Shown here: positions 1-10,192 of the stretch, in pieces
How the letters are laid out: every line of letters starts with the position of its first letter
Position numbering within the stretch: position 1 is the stretch's first letter
From: Macrocystis pyrifera
Lineage: Eukaryota; Sar; Phaeophyceae; Laminariales; Laminariaceae
Assembly (NCBI GenBank): GCA_031763025.1
Contig: JASSKH010000020.1
Span: 124,001-188,000 of the forward strand
DNA length: 64,000 nucleotides
Reading direction: 5' to 3'
Notes under the pieces: generated by a model
The model's database searches: none
What the model was told of the DNA's origin: nothing
Seen by the model: the letters and a program-made list of their open reading frames with translations, nothing else
Position numbers and translations under genes: made by a program

Positions 1-388
1 ATCGCAAACGTTGTACCATTAGCACTCCGGTCTTGAACGATGTAGTGTGGTTTCGAATCTATCTTGTCATATCCCGCGCTTTGGAGTTATTATGAATCAA
101 CCTGCCTGGAACGGAGCGACCCATATGTTCTGAGGGCAAAGCTTCGTCAAACACAGGGCCGGGGGTCGAGGCGTTCGCATGTCCATCCGCCTCCGTGCTG
201 AAGTGGTATTTCAGTGTGTCTCGCTTTTACTACATGAGGTTCCACACCCTTTGATATCCGGCCAGACTAATGGTGTAGATAACCCGGTATTTGGGAGGCG
301 TAATAAGGTAGCAGTCGCAATATTGAACAACACGCGTGCCTTCCATGTGTACTCAAAAAAACAAAACCCCACCCCCCCCCCCAACAAA

Positions 389-424
<36 letters not shown>

Positions 425-1589
425 CAAAAAAAAAAAAAAAAAAAAAAGAAAAATGTATACTTCGCGAAAAGGTAACGTAAAATAAAGGCCAGCACAATGT
501 TTTGAATACTCAACCGCATGTTTGCCACCAATCCGAATGTCCGCGAGCGGAAGCAGGCGGGACCAGGAGCCAAATGAGGGCACGATCTTAATGCAACGGC
601 AACAGACCAGATTCAACAAATACGAAAGAGGGATACTGAGCAACGACGAGAGAAGAAGAGAAGGATTGCACTGACTTTGAGCGAGAATGTTTTTATTTCA
701 TATCTGAACTGCCACCTGTGAGGGTATTTTTGTTTTTAGAGACAGGGAAAAGGGGGAATCGATTATGAGGAAGTGGCAACCAGACCATTGCAAAGGGTCG
801 GGGCGAGTGGGCTGAGGCCAATCGGCATCCATGTCGAACTGCGGCAGGACGGTACACGGAGTACTCAAGACCGGCGCTTATTTTCGAAATCGACGAAATA
901 TATAATTTTACCAGAGCACAGACTCGAAGTACTCCTAAAGGTCAAATACTCTTGCAGCCACTCCGGGACGGCACGGCCATTCCAGGTCCCAGAGTCAACC
1001 AAGCAGGCCTTGTCTCACACAAACAAAAACAAGTCGGCACGGACATTTGAGGGTTGGAAATACAGACGTACAAGTTCTGGCCCGTCGAAATTACTATTAA
1101 TAGGTAATCGGAAGAATCAACGTGCGCGTGTTCACTACGCAGCTTGACGGAAACGGTGAGCTCCACCCTCGCCTCTGCTGGGCTCTTTGGTATATACTAG
1201 CAATTTGTATCACTTTACGTCACTCCACCCCGCCCCCATCACTGCCTCGTATATAAATAGGTTAGGTTGATGTCGGTTGGCGACGACGCTGTAAAACACG
1301 CGTCTCACTTTGTGAGCTAGACAGCCAGGGTACCGTGTATTTTATACTTTCTTATCTTGGCGGTTACCACGGCTGGCGGTCATATTCAATCATTTTTCTG
1401 CGGGGAGAAAACGCAGTGTACTTATGATGCGGTACCCACGAGGAAGTTGCATAGTAAACCCCTTGCTGTGTCTGGAAATAGCCACACCAGAAAATTCATC
1501 ACTTAATTGATGCTGTCGTCCACATGCAACAAGATCCGCCTCTAAAATCGTTTTTACAAAAAGGCAGTGCAACCTTTATGCGATCCGCC
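1..1589. other. No recognisable gene; poly-C and poly-A tracts
   Basis: I see no coding region I can support here. A run of C (about 372-382) is followed by A-rich homopolymer from about 391 to 446, interrupted by short CCC and G interruptions. The open frames over the homopolymer are low-complexity artefacts. A 124-codon open frame at 773-1147 has no recognisable motif and I do not call it a gene. Confidence 0.6.
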
Positions 1590-1741
1590 CAGCACCACGT
1601 GGCGCTTCGCGCTTGGTGCAAGCAATGTCTGCCTGGTCGGTGAAAACCCGACGCGCTCCGTCCCGGCATCATAGGGATGCGAGGGTCTATGATCACACGA
1701 CTACGGCCATGCATGATGATGAGTACACCTCCCCCCCCCCC
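1590..1741 (+). repeat. Dispersed structured repeat with poly-C end, copy 1
   Basis: About 150 bp that recurs in the same orientation at 48447-48618. Shared blocks include GCGCTTCGCGCTTGGTGCAA, a small hairpin (GTCGG, TGAAAA loop, CCGAC), and ACTACGGCCATGCATGA, and both copies stop at a run of C. The ACTACGGCCAT block looks like the start of 5S rRNA, and the copy at 48.5 kb has a second such block, so a 5S-derived or other RNA-derived retroposon is possible. That origin is inference; the repetition is directly visible. Confidence 0.75.
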
Positions 1742-2336
1742 TAACTCCGCCCCAAAATAGAATTCGTTGCCCGAAGCTAGCGACAAAGGGACATAAAGGA
1801 ATTCATTTGCCCGACGGGTATTCTCCTAAATATTACGTTGTACCAAATTGACTGTATTTCGGGGAAAACATTCTTGTATTTTTTTCATGTCCGGCCGCGA
1901 GTCTTCTCTTGCACTCTACGCTGCGTGGCACACAGGGTACCCGAGTGTACACCACGGCGCAAGCGCGAGCCCCCGCCGAGGTCCGTGGCGCGTGCTCTGG
2001 GCCTCCAGAGTAAAGAATCCTTGCAAATAACTACGGGGAGTCCTTCCGACCTGCTAGAGCCAAGCAGGACAATGGAGACCCCTCAAGTCTCATCATTATT
2101 GTCTGCTGGTGTCTGCTGCTGCTGCATCATGTTTGATCACACCGTCCCTTGAGCTCTCTACAGAGGCAACTACGGCACAGCAACAGTCGTTCATCAAGCT
2201 CTCCCTTTTGGGGCGGACACGGATAGCGCATTTTTTTTGTGTGTGTGGGCCGCGATTCCTGTCGACCTATGAAGTAGGAACAAACATGAATAATCTCGAG
2301 AAAGGTGCAACTCATTGGATGCTGCGCAGGACGACG
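1742..2336. other. No recognisable feature
   Basis: Intergenic stretch between the poly-C-ended repeat and the 105-bp tandem duplication. Short open frames only; nothing matches a family I know. Confidence 0.5.
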
Positions 2337-2546
2337 ATTCGTACGAACTTCTGCCGTATTTCAAAAGCAAAACGCCCAGCCACCGTGCGCACAACAACAG
2401 CAGCAGGAGTGCAACAGCAGTGTTCGTATAGTATGTGCGAAATTCGTACGAACTTCTGCCGAATTTCAAAAGCAAAACGCCCAGCCGTCGTGCGCACAAC
2501 AACAGCAGCAGGAGTGCAACAGCAGTGTTCGTATAGTATGTGCGTG
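2337..2546 (+). repeat. 105-bp tandem duplication
   Basis: A 105-bp unit starting ATTCGTACGAACTTCTGCC occurs twice back to back, differing at only a few positions (for example CCGTATTTC versus CCGAATTTC). Because 105 is 35 codons, the open frame 2109-2576 stays open across both copies and encodes a duplicated Arg/Thr/Gln-rich segment. Each unit contains a CAACAGCAGCAG block. No known domain is visible, so I list it as a repeat and not as a gene. Confidence 0.9.
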
Positions 2547-2751
2547 CAGTGTTCACCAGGTCGAGCAACCGAGTGATCGTGGTATCGTGTTCTTTATTTT
2601 CGGGGCTATACTCTGGAAAACTTTCCCGGTCGTGGCGAGCAGGCAACATAAATCAATGCCGCACGAGCACGAGAAATTCCTCTGACGAATTTTCTCTCTA
2701 GGTTGAAATATCAATCATTTGAAATCGCCCGTTTTTAGTATCAACCTCACT

Positions 2752-2846
2752 GAGCAGCAACAGATTCAGCAGCAGATACAGCGGCAGATACAGAAGCAGA
2801 TACAGCGGCAGATACAGCAGGGGGTGCAGCAGCAGCAATACACGTC
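2752..2846 (+). repeat. CAG / CAGATA microsatellite
   Basis: Imperfect repeats of CAG and (AGATACAGC/AGATACAGA) run through this stretch. The overlapping open frame at 2719-3066 reads Gln-Ile repeats and is probably only a by-product of the microsatellite. Confidence 0.85.
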
Positions 2847-3114
2847 TGTCGAGCTGTCGAGCGTCATGCATGTTTCACTTGAGCCCTTTGACGTACACCA
2901 CACACACCGCACACCGAGCACGAACGTGAACACGAAAGTGGCTCCCTCGGTCCGTCCACCTCTGCATACTGCTCCTACCTGGCCAATAGAAGCAGTAGCA
3001 GATAGACGCCCTCAACCGTATAAAATAGGTAGCCTGTACATTATACAAAATCATCAGCTGACGTAATTCATAATTTTTCAAAGTATCAATATAGCCGTAG
3101 TAGTATATTCCCAG

Positions 3115-3630
3115 TTAGTTTGTGACGTGCTTGCTGCTTCTACCTTTACAACAGCACATCTATTTAGGTACTACTTGTAGTGGTGTACGTTAACAGTAAC
3201 AGTATCGTTGCCATGCCCCCAACTCGTGGCACCGCTTGCATGCTACGTCGCCGTTGTATCGAAGTTTTGGTACATATAAGCAACAGTTGTAGTAGTACTG
3301 TAGTAGGTATTTTAGTGTAATTTATTATTATGCTGCTTCTACCTGTACTGCATCTACGTATTACTGGTGGTGGTGTATATCAAATAGTAACAGTATTACA
3401 TATAGCAGTCGTGCCCCAATCCATGGTACTGCGTGGACATTGAACTCTCAGAAGTTGTCTGTATATTGTATGAGGGTTTGGTCAGCTGTAACACTTAGTA
3501 GTTGTGTAGTTAAAAGTCGTAGTAGTAGTACTGTATTCGTGTACCAGGCAGTACTTTGTAGAGTGTATGCTGATTCTACCTGTACTACATATGCGTAGTA
3601 GTGGTAGTGGTTTAAAGTAACGGTATGTAT
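3115..3630 (+). repeat. Degenerate tandem repeat, about 205-235 bp unit
   Basis: Three diverged copies of a block beginning TGCTGCTTCTACC (about 3129, 3333 and 3568, the last as TGCTGATTCTACC), each followed by a GTAGTGGT-rich stretch and a CAGTAACAG-like segment. The spacing is 204 and then about 235 bp. GTA/TAG trinucleotide runs fill the gaps. Confidence 0.7.
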
Positions 3631-4640
3631 AGTACTCAACCCATACTATTAATAGCACGTGCATGTAGTAATGTAGTATCCACCACAAAAAGAGTAGTAC
3701 TTAGTTCCTGCGGACTACTATTCATAATAATTTCTTTTCCTTCGAGCAACAACACGCTACCCCATGGCTCCCGTTCCCGCCGAGAACAGCTATACGGGTG
3801 TTATCGGTGACTCCCTTTTCGCCTTGCGACGCCCTCGGGATTTCACGTTACCCACATCCCGATGGAGATCTTTGTAACATGCACAAAATAGACCCCAACT
3901 CAATCGCGAGTTGTCTACTGAGTCTGATGAGTCTGAATTTATCCTGTTTTCGGCCTATACTATGGTCAACGGTTGGGAACGCGCGACCGTTAGCTAAGCA
4001 GTATATTCAATTTAGCACCACTGGCAAAATCACTGTAATGAAATAAGCCACCATTTTACCGACTTAGAACGTATTTGCCATACGTTGAGTTCCCGCCAAC
4101 TGGTCAGCGTCGGCTCAGAAACAGTTCTGCACGATCGCTGGTTGCATATAGCAGCGGTACGTGCTTGCTGTCGTTCAGAGGAAAAGCAGGAATCGCCACA
4201 GATAACTAAGGGGGGCTTCGCCCACCTATCGGTCGACCGCGTCCCCGACCTTCCTCACGCCCCTTCGAGGCGAGCAGACGATTTTTGTGCGAGTTTTATT
4301 GAAATCAGCCTTTTCGTTCTGGACAGATGTAATTCTAGAAACGTATCCACAAGAGAAGAAAAGCGCTCCCCTCGGTTGAATACAAGGGGAAAGCGTTCAT
4401 GAATATTTTGACCTATTAAAATAGTAAGAATCATTTAAAGAAAGGCGGCACGACGACTCAGAACTGTCGGCAGTCGAGGTTGCAAACCACGTACCCAACG
4501 AGATGATAAAGTCTGCAGAAGTGTCTGAAACAATCGATGAGAGGAAGTCTCCGACATGCACAGCATCATCGTCTTTACAGAGTACTTCCCCTAGGACTAG
4601 AGCTGTCTAAACCCCGTCTTCGTCAAGACGGGCAGTGATA
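3631..4640. other. No recognisable gene; possible 5' part of the DIRS-like relic
   Basis: Several short open frames (for example 4085-4402) with no family match. A hairpin-forming GGGGGGCTTCGCCC sits at about 4211. Since the reverse-transcriptase relic starts near 4650, a decayed gag or upstream region could lie here, but I cannot show it. Confidence 0.4.
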
Positions 4641-4654
4641 AAATCTAGTGTGTA

Positions 4655-5490
4655 AGCACTCTATTTTCACAATGGACGTATTGGTGACGGCAGCCTAGTG
4701 CGCATGGCCGGGCCCGTAACAGGCTACCCTCAACCATAAACCGGGCTTCTACACAGATGTTCCTCTCGATGCCGTCTCGTGACAGTACTTCGGTCTTAGT
4801 TGGGACGGCGTCTGCTACATTTGGGCGATTTTGTGTTTGGTTGGTGTGCTTGCTTCCCCGTACATAGGCCACACGCTTTCTATGGCAGTCGCAAAATACT
4901 TGAGGCCACAGAACGTACCATTGCTGCAGTGGTAAGATGATATTTATATCACGAACTGCCGATCTTCACGCAGTCTCGACCGGGACCAACGGTACGCATC
5001 AGCCTGAAAAAACAGGCAGTGTAGCCCTCTGCGTTTTACAGCAAAGCAGGATAATTGTTCGACAGCGACACTTATGTTAGCACCTTCTACTTGTTTTTTG
5101 TTCATGGGACGGATTTGCGACTTGGTTGCGCAGCGGTTTGTACTTCCACCAGACAAACTAGAGACAATGGAGACGACCCCTAGCAATCTCCGTGCGGTGA
5201 ATTTCAATCGCGACCCTCGAGAAGCTAGCTCGTAAGTGTAACAGCATGGCCGTGGCACGTCTAGCCGCGAGCTTAAACAGGAATTTCATGTTCAACTATA
5301 TCGCAGATTTACGCCGCACCGGGGGGACCAAAGCGGCCACCGAGTTCCCGGTTGCAAAGATCGGTGGATTGCGATCAGAGCTCGAGAGGTGGCTAGAGGT
5401 AAAGAACCGTTGGAATGGAGCGGCGTCCTACGAGGTGGAGCATCATGTCCTAACTCTCTCTGGAGTCACGGACGCGTCATCTAGGGGCTG
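4655..5490 (+). pseudogene. DIRS-like reverse transcriptase / RNase H, broken
   Basis: Around 4663-4950 the plus strand reads, with in-frame stops, FTMDV followed by a block containing LSWDGVCYIWAIL, ASPYIGHTLSMAVAKYLR and then QW-stop-DDIY, where the last corresponds to the YIDD-type catalytic motif. In other frames, at 5110-5225, RFVLPPDKLETME resembles the RT thumb/connection of DIRS elements. At 5246-5490 an open frame reads FMFNYIADLRRTGG and ends SGVTDASSRG, matching the TDAS start of RNase H, then a stop. At least three stops or shifts break the chain, so it cannot encode an active enzyme. The DIRS assignment rests on sequence resemblance recalled from the family, not a search. Confidence 0.65.
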
Positions 5491-6259
5491 AATAGGGCTT
5501 GTACGAAGCCCCGGCGTTGCCGACGACAAGATCCGAGGATTTTCCAGATGAATGGTCTGACGTTCACATCAAAATACAAGAAGCCTACGCCTTATGAGAA
5601 ATGGTAAAGCTTTTGCAAGGCTCAACCAAAACAGGTGGCGGATTTGCTAGACGATGACTATATTTCATCATATATCACGCTTTCCTTAGAGGAAAGGCAG
5701 CCACTCCCCCCCATGCACGAAAGGACTCGAGCAGTTCACAGAGGCTAGAGCAACGCACACATCGGGGAGAGCTGGGGTGCTACAGCCACTCCGTTCGTCG
5801 TATTTCTTGTCATGTAAACACGACGAAGGGAAGACTCTAAAGGAGGCGCAGCCGACTGACCTTCTTGAATGTCAATGCTGACGTGATTCTGGTGGCCAGC
5901 GACGGCGAACACCAGTGCATGCCAGAGACCTCGGAGCAGTAGGAAGGTCGAGCTTGTCAGCGTTCTCCTCGGCACATGAGGCTTGCTCACTACGACACGC
6001 ACACGACTCGCTTTGACCCAACCACGTCTCGAAGTCGGTTGTGTTCGAGAAATAGTTAGGGGTTACAAGGTACTCGAGTGACACATTGACGATAGGAAAC
6101 CCGTAGCGCAGTGATCTCGTAGCGCAGTACACGGCTTTCTCTACTGAAGAACAAAAGAAGGCGGGAGTACTGGTGAAGCAAGCGCCAGCGTTGCTTCATA
6201 TCCACCTCGCGGTAAGAGTAGCATCCCTCCGCGCGAGACTTCAGTACACTGACGATATT

Positions 6260-6945
6260 GTCCAACGAGTTACCATCTCGCGCTCTACAGTTATGTTTAC
6301 GGTTGCAGTCAGTACGACAAAAAGGGGAGATGAACTCAGACGGACTCTCATTGAGCTTATAATACGGCTTGCGAATCGCAGCGGTTTCATGTCAATTTTC
6401 AAAAGGTTACAAAGCCGTCGGGGCGGCGTGTATCACCTGCTGACGACACCGTATCATGAGGCGCACAATGCAACGTTGCCTAAAAGAGCATTCGAGGAGT
6501 TTGTTCAGGTCAGGGTGGAAAATAAGCAAAGGATACCTGTTCCCAACCGTGTCTCACATAACGCAAGCAGGCGGTCCACAAGGTCGAGAATCGCACCCGT
6601 TTTCAGCGAAACAGATGTCGCATGTCCTTAAACGTAACGCCAAGCAGGCAGGCCGGACTCGTAATTTTCTATGCTTTCCATCCGGTCAGTCGGCGCAATC
6701 TCTCGAGCTTGGCGGGCGATTGTACGTTGACCATCATGCAAAGAGCGTTCTGGAAAACCCCGTGCACGGCCTCGAGATACATGCGCTTGATGGAGGCGGT
6801 CTCTCTGAGTTCGGAAGGAGACGCCATGGTACAGTGTATTTCAGTTACTCCGCACTGAGGGTTCAACAAGTGCCCTCTGAGCGGGCAGAGAACGTCATGG
6901 GCAGCCTTCGAGAACGGCCCGATGCTGTGAAGAGAATGAGATGAG
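6260..6945 (+). pseudogene. DIRS/Crypton-type tyrosine recombinase, frameshifted
   Basis: Consecutive pieces in different frames read as one recombinase: STTKRGDELRRT (about 6310-6350), then GYLFPTV and PFSAKQMSHVLKRNAKQAG (about 6530-6655), then after a shift FHPVSRRNLSSLAG, IMQRAFWKTP and RYMRLMEAV (about 6675-6800). These correspond to the family's H-x-x-R region, the W/H position and the tyrosine-bearing helix. The expected HSFR-like box is altered to HPVSR. Changes of frame near 6450 and 6670 mean no intact protein. It would have catalysed integration of the DIRS-like element whose RT lies upstream. Confidence 0.65.
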
Positions 6946-6950
6946 GTCAC

Positions 6951-7391
6951 CGATATTAAGACATACGGTGTACAGATTCAACCCAAAGTGAGTACGGGAG
7001 GAAAACGGCTAGCGATCGTTCCTCAGACGCAAACTTAATCTCCGACAAGTGGCCTCCCATCCGGGCAAGACCGAAGGGAGCAAGGGCGGGTTGACCCCAG
7101 CGGCTGCGGGAGGTCATGCCATTGTTTGGACCCACACTGTACCGGAAGAAGAACAGGCGCAAAATTACTGCTGGACTATTCGGAACGGGGATAAGAACGG
7201 TCTTTGCGAGACTCCACCCCTGCATCACATGGAAGGCAATAACGAATCGCGCCCTCTCCGATGGTGCCCATAAGCTCAAGTTACCCCAGGAAAAACGGAA
7301 AGAAGATTGAGCACGAACAAGTGACCACCCACCCACCCAATTACGAAAGTTCAGACTACAGTCTCTAGACGCGTTATTCTTTTTCGCTGTC
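6951..7391. other. Spacer between DIRS-like relic and Ty3 element
   Basis: A long open frame runs on the minus strand across 6956-7465 and continues into the LTR, but it has no recognisable motif, and its continuation into the LTR argues against a real gene. Nothing else is seen. Confidence 0.4.
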
Positions 7392-7395
7392 ATCC
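7392..7395 (+). repeat. Target-site duplication ATCC (left)
   Basis: ATCC precedes the 5' LTR (TGTTACGG) and the same four bases follow the 3' LTR at 18335-18338. A 4-bp duplication is within the range known for Ty3-type integrases. Confidence 0.85.
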
Positions 7396-7861
7396 TGTTA
7401 CGGTTCAGGACCGTTTCAGGAGTTACGACGGCATGCATTTTGTGTATCGGTAGGGGCCGCGTCATTTACGGCCCCTCCCCAATTTGTGGATGGTTTCCTT
7501 TTTGGACCAACCCATCTTGCCACTTGTGGTCTTTGCTCTCGACCTGTGGTATAAAGCAATATTTCTACCATCTACAGAACTGGGAGACCTACTCCCTAAT
7601 ACCAGAAGCCCGTCCCGTCCTTCGGGGGTACGTGAAGCGCACCTCTCGACTCGGTTGAGTCTTCGCCAAAAGTGAGATTGGTATGATTATGGATCTATTT
7701 GGTTGTGCATCATGCAGGAATGGTACGATCCTCTGTTCAATCCTATACATACTGTAAACGGCAACCATTCAAGGTAGTGCCTCAGGGATAATCCCTGAAT
7801 AGGTTGCATCACATCATCCTGACCCTAAATCTCATGGCTTGTAGACTCACGAACCACAACA
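7396..7861 (+). repeat. 5' LTR
   Basis: A 466-bp direct repeat that starts TGTTACGGTTCAGGACCG and ends CACAACA. It carries a TATAAAG box at 7550-7556. Compared with the 3' LTR I see four substitutions (for example AATTTG/AAGTTG and CAATATTT/CAATCTTT) and a small indel after GCATGCATTTT. Confidence 0.95.
7550..7556 (+). promoter_or_regulatory. LTR TATA box
   Basis: TATAAAG lies 155 bp into the LTR and is conserved at 18023-18029 in the 3' LTR. In LTR retrotransposons transcription normally starts 25-30 bp downstream, which would put the R region start near 7580. Confidence 0.55.
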
Positions 7862-7879
7862 TGGTGTCCACTCCGAGAC
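7862..7879 (+). promoter_or_regulatory. Primer binding site candidate
   Basis: TGGTGTCCACTCCGAGAC begins directly after the LTR's terminal CA. TGG pairs with the CCA end of a tRNA, as expected for minus-strand priming. I cannot identify which tRNA. Confidence 0.6.
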
Positions 7880-8274
7880 ACGCGCTTGCACGTACTAGGA
7901 ATCGTTCTACGCCACTCTGTCTGTGCTCGTCTTTTGTTGTTCCGACGAGACCCTCGGTCTTGCCCCTGCGTGCTGTAGTTTTTTTGTTTCGTTTTGTTTT
8001 CTTTGTTTTCTTGTTGTTTGCTTCTTTTCCCGCGCGCGCCTGGTGTCTCACGCCACCTCTATTCTCTTGCTCTCGCGCGCAAGTGCCCTTGGCGCGAGCT
8101 GTAAGTTGACGATGCGATTGCATACTCCTTCTTCATGTAGCCACCCATGTCTGGGTTGCCTCCGCCGGGCAACCGTACTGTTCCCATTCTGATTGATGGC
8201 CATGCTGGTGTCCTACAGTATAGCACCGGACGGCTGAGTTTTTCTCTCGATCAATTTTGATTTTGGGTGGAAGG

Positions 8275-8308
8275 CACACCCAGGAGCACACGGTGCTCCT
8301 GGAGTGTG
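8275..8308 (+). other. Leader hairpin, possible packaging signal
   Basis: CCAGGAGCAC (8280-8289) pairs perfectly with GTGCTCCTGG (8293-8302) across a 3-base ACG loop, and CACAC (8275-8279) pairs with GTGTG (8304-8308) across a one-base bulge. A stem this long in a retroelement leader fits a packaging or dimerisation element, but that role is inference. If the leader is spliced at 8101, this stem is kept only in unspliced RNA, which is where a packaging signal should be. Confidence 0.5.
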
Positions 8309-8520
8309 TCAATCTCTCTGCTCTCACGCCATCGCCCTCCAGTTCCGCTTGCCCTTTTTTTTTCTTGTGCTTGCCTTGTGGCTCAGGTGGGAGTCCAAAA
8401 AGTTGAAGCACACTCGTTTAGGCCCCCGCCCCCTCTTTCCACCGGCAGCGAGAAAAATGAATGAAAAGCAGAAGTCCGACGTGATGTGACGTGTGGTTTG
8501 CGCAGCGCGGCCGAGTGTGC

Positions 8521-8910
8521 TCAATTTAGTGACTCCCAGGCCGTTTTCGGTTGCCCCGTGCGCGTTGTGTCTGCTGCTGTTGCCGTGTACCCCACGCCGT
8601 TGTTATCGCTGCACGGGACTCTGACTGCTGTGTTGTAGGCACCGCTGTCAGCGATAATCCAGAGGCGAAACCCTCCGTTGTGCTGTTCTGATTTACCATG
8701 CGGCCTGACTGAGCTGCTTGCCAGATCGTTTTGTTCGCTTGTCAAAGTGTTGTAATACACCTTGTGCCCACGCGCGTTTTCCTGCACGTGTATACCTGGG
8801 GTGCCTTTAATTTTAATTCGCTTATTGACGTACACTGCTGAGCACCGTGTTTCCACTACTGTATCCGGCATGGTGTACCTACTGAAGTACTCGACGAAAT
8901 CTTCGATCAC
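8521..8910 (-). CDS. Antisense open frame in retroelement leader, unknown product
   Basis: A 129-codon frame on the minus strand, opposite to gag-pol, beginning MIEDFVEYFSRYTMPD. I recognise no domain. It is the longest open frame in the leader and its composition is not low-complexity, unlike its surroundings. Some plant Ty3-type and other LTR elements carry extra antisense or leader ORFs, so a captured or accessory gene is possible, but chance openness is not excluded. No transmembrane segment or signal peptide is evident. Confidence 0.3.
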   Translation of the reverse strand: MIEDFVEYFSRYTMPDTVVETRCSAVYVNKRIKIKGTPGIHVQENARGHKVYYNTLTSEQNDLASSSVRPHGKSEQHNGGFRLWIIADSGAYNTAVRVPCSDNNGVGYTATAADTTRTGQPKTAWESLN

Positions 8911-9789
8911 ATAGGCTGTTGTTGGTGTTTTCTTTTTTTTTTAGGGCCTGTTTTCGTGTGCTTTGCAATGTGGAATGTACCTGGTTTCCACCGCTGCTGC
9001 CGTATCCGTCCTTGATTTCCGATCCCTCATCTGTTATTTTTGTGTTGTTTTTGCTTTTGTTCTGTTTTGTTTTGTTTTTGTTTTGTTTTTGTCTTTGTTT
9101 TTGGTGCTTTATGTGAAAGTATTACGAGTAAAATATACCACCTGTGAGTTCAACTGATTTTGTTACTTTAATTTTATATCTATTTACATTCGAGTAGGGG
9201 TACATGAACAGCAGTTAGTGGTATCACTACTTTGAAGAGTACTACGTATAGCTGGTACGGGTTGATAAAAATTGCACCTACCAGGGTAGGTCCTGTACAC
9301 ATCACCGTTTTTTTTTTTTTTTTTTTTTTTTTTTCTCAATCAATGCTGAACTAACTAACTGTGCCGACGTGTCGATGCCTGTCCGAGACAACTTGCTGGT
9401 ACCTACTACAGTACTATCATCGGCCGCTGGTCACTTCCTGTCCCGCCGCCTCAAATACTTTACTGTGGTCTCTTCCGGGGGCAGCTCGTTCTGCTGCCAC
9501 TACTGCTGTGCTGCGACAGGCGGCATAGGCATTTAGTTCTGAATTGAGTGGGAGGGGTCTGTACCTGGTGGGGCCGTTGTTGTTGCCTCCCATGCGGGAG
9601 GGAGACGACAACCAGTCCCTCTAGATCTGTGCCTTTCCAGGTGGCGGTACCGATAATTAAAATATATATTTACTCCGATACGCTCAGTTTCCATCATTTT
9701 TACCACGCTTGTTCTCGCGCTGCGAGATGTCGTGACTGTTGTGCCCCGCTCGCGTAATACTAATTTAATATCTCCCTGTATGTTTTCCT

Positions 9790-9999
9790 TCCCTTTTAAT
9801 TTTTTTTTTTTTTTCTGTTCTTGCTTCTCTTCCGATTTTTTTTTTCTCTTCTCTTTCATCTTCCATTTTTTTTCTTTTTCTTCTCTCCGTGTTTTCGTGT
9901 GTTCGGTTGGTTGTTGTTTGATCTTTTCTCTTCTTCTACTATTTTTTTTTCTTTCTTGTCCTTTTTTATTTATATTTATTTATTTATTTTTCCGTCCAG
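9790..9999 (+). promoter_or_regulatory. Polypyrimidine tract and splice acceptor before gag
   Basis: About 200 bases of T-rich pyrimidine sequence end in TCCGTCCAG, followed by TG and the gag ATG. This is a textbook 3' splice-site layout, although a simple T-rich leader without splicing is the alternative. Confidence 0.5.
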
Positions 10000-10001
10000 T
10001 G

Positions 10002-10148
10002 ATGTCTGCGCCCCAAGGGCAGATCGGCCAGGGCGCAGACGGCCCAGGAGACCCGTTTCAGCGCGGGTACCGCTCCCGCGAGGGTCGCCGCAGCACCCGT
10101 TATAGTTCAACGGACAGCTCCAGCAGCAGCAGCTCCAGCAGCAGCAGC

Positions 10149-10192
<44 letters not shown>

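Larger units (their letters stand above)
4645..6950 (+). mobile_element. Degenerate DIRS-like tyrosine-recombinase retroelement
   Basis: Three retroelement domains lie in order on the plus strand, all broken by stops and frameshifts: reverse transcriptase palm (about 4655-4950), RT thumb/connection with the start of RNase H (about 5095-5495), and a tyrosine recombinase (about 6280-6900). This RT-RH-YR order is that of DIRS-like elements, which integrate with a tyrosine recombinase rather than a DDE integrase. I could not define termini. The stretch 5500-6260 has no readable domain. A Ty3 element sits 446 bp beyond the recombinase relic. Confidence 0.7.
7880..10001 (+). other. Long retroelement leader, probably containing an intron
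   Basis: More than 2.1 kb separates the primer binding site from the first gag ATG. A consensus-like splice donor (GAGCT|GTAAGT) is at 8101. From about 9790 to 9997 the sequence is an almost unbroken pyrimidine tract ending CCAG at 9996-9999, with the gag ATG at 10002. This arrangement would let an intron of about 1.9 kb be removed to bring gag near the cap. The leader also holds a strong hairpin (8275-8308), a 22-28 base poly-T run near 9307-9334 and an antisense open frame at 8521-8910. Confidence 0.55.

Noticed and set aside
211..643. Several overlapping minus-strand open frames over the A/T homopolymer
   Set aside because: They are poly-Phe and poly-Gly readings of a homopolymer, not proteins.
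7880..10001. An env gene or other structural gene in the long Ty3 leader
   Set aside because: No signal peptide, transmembrane segment or long plus-strand frame is present in the leader.
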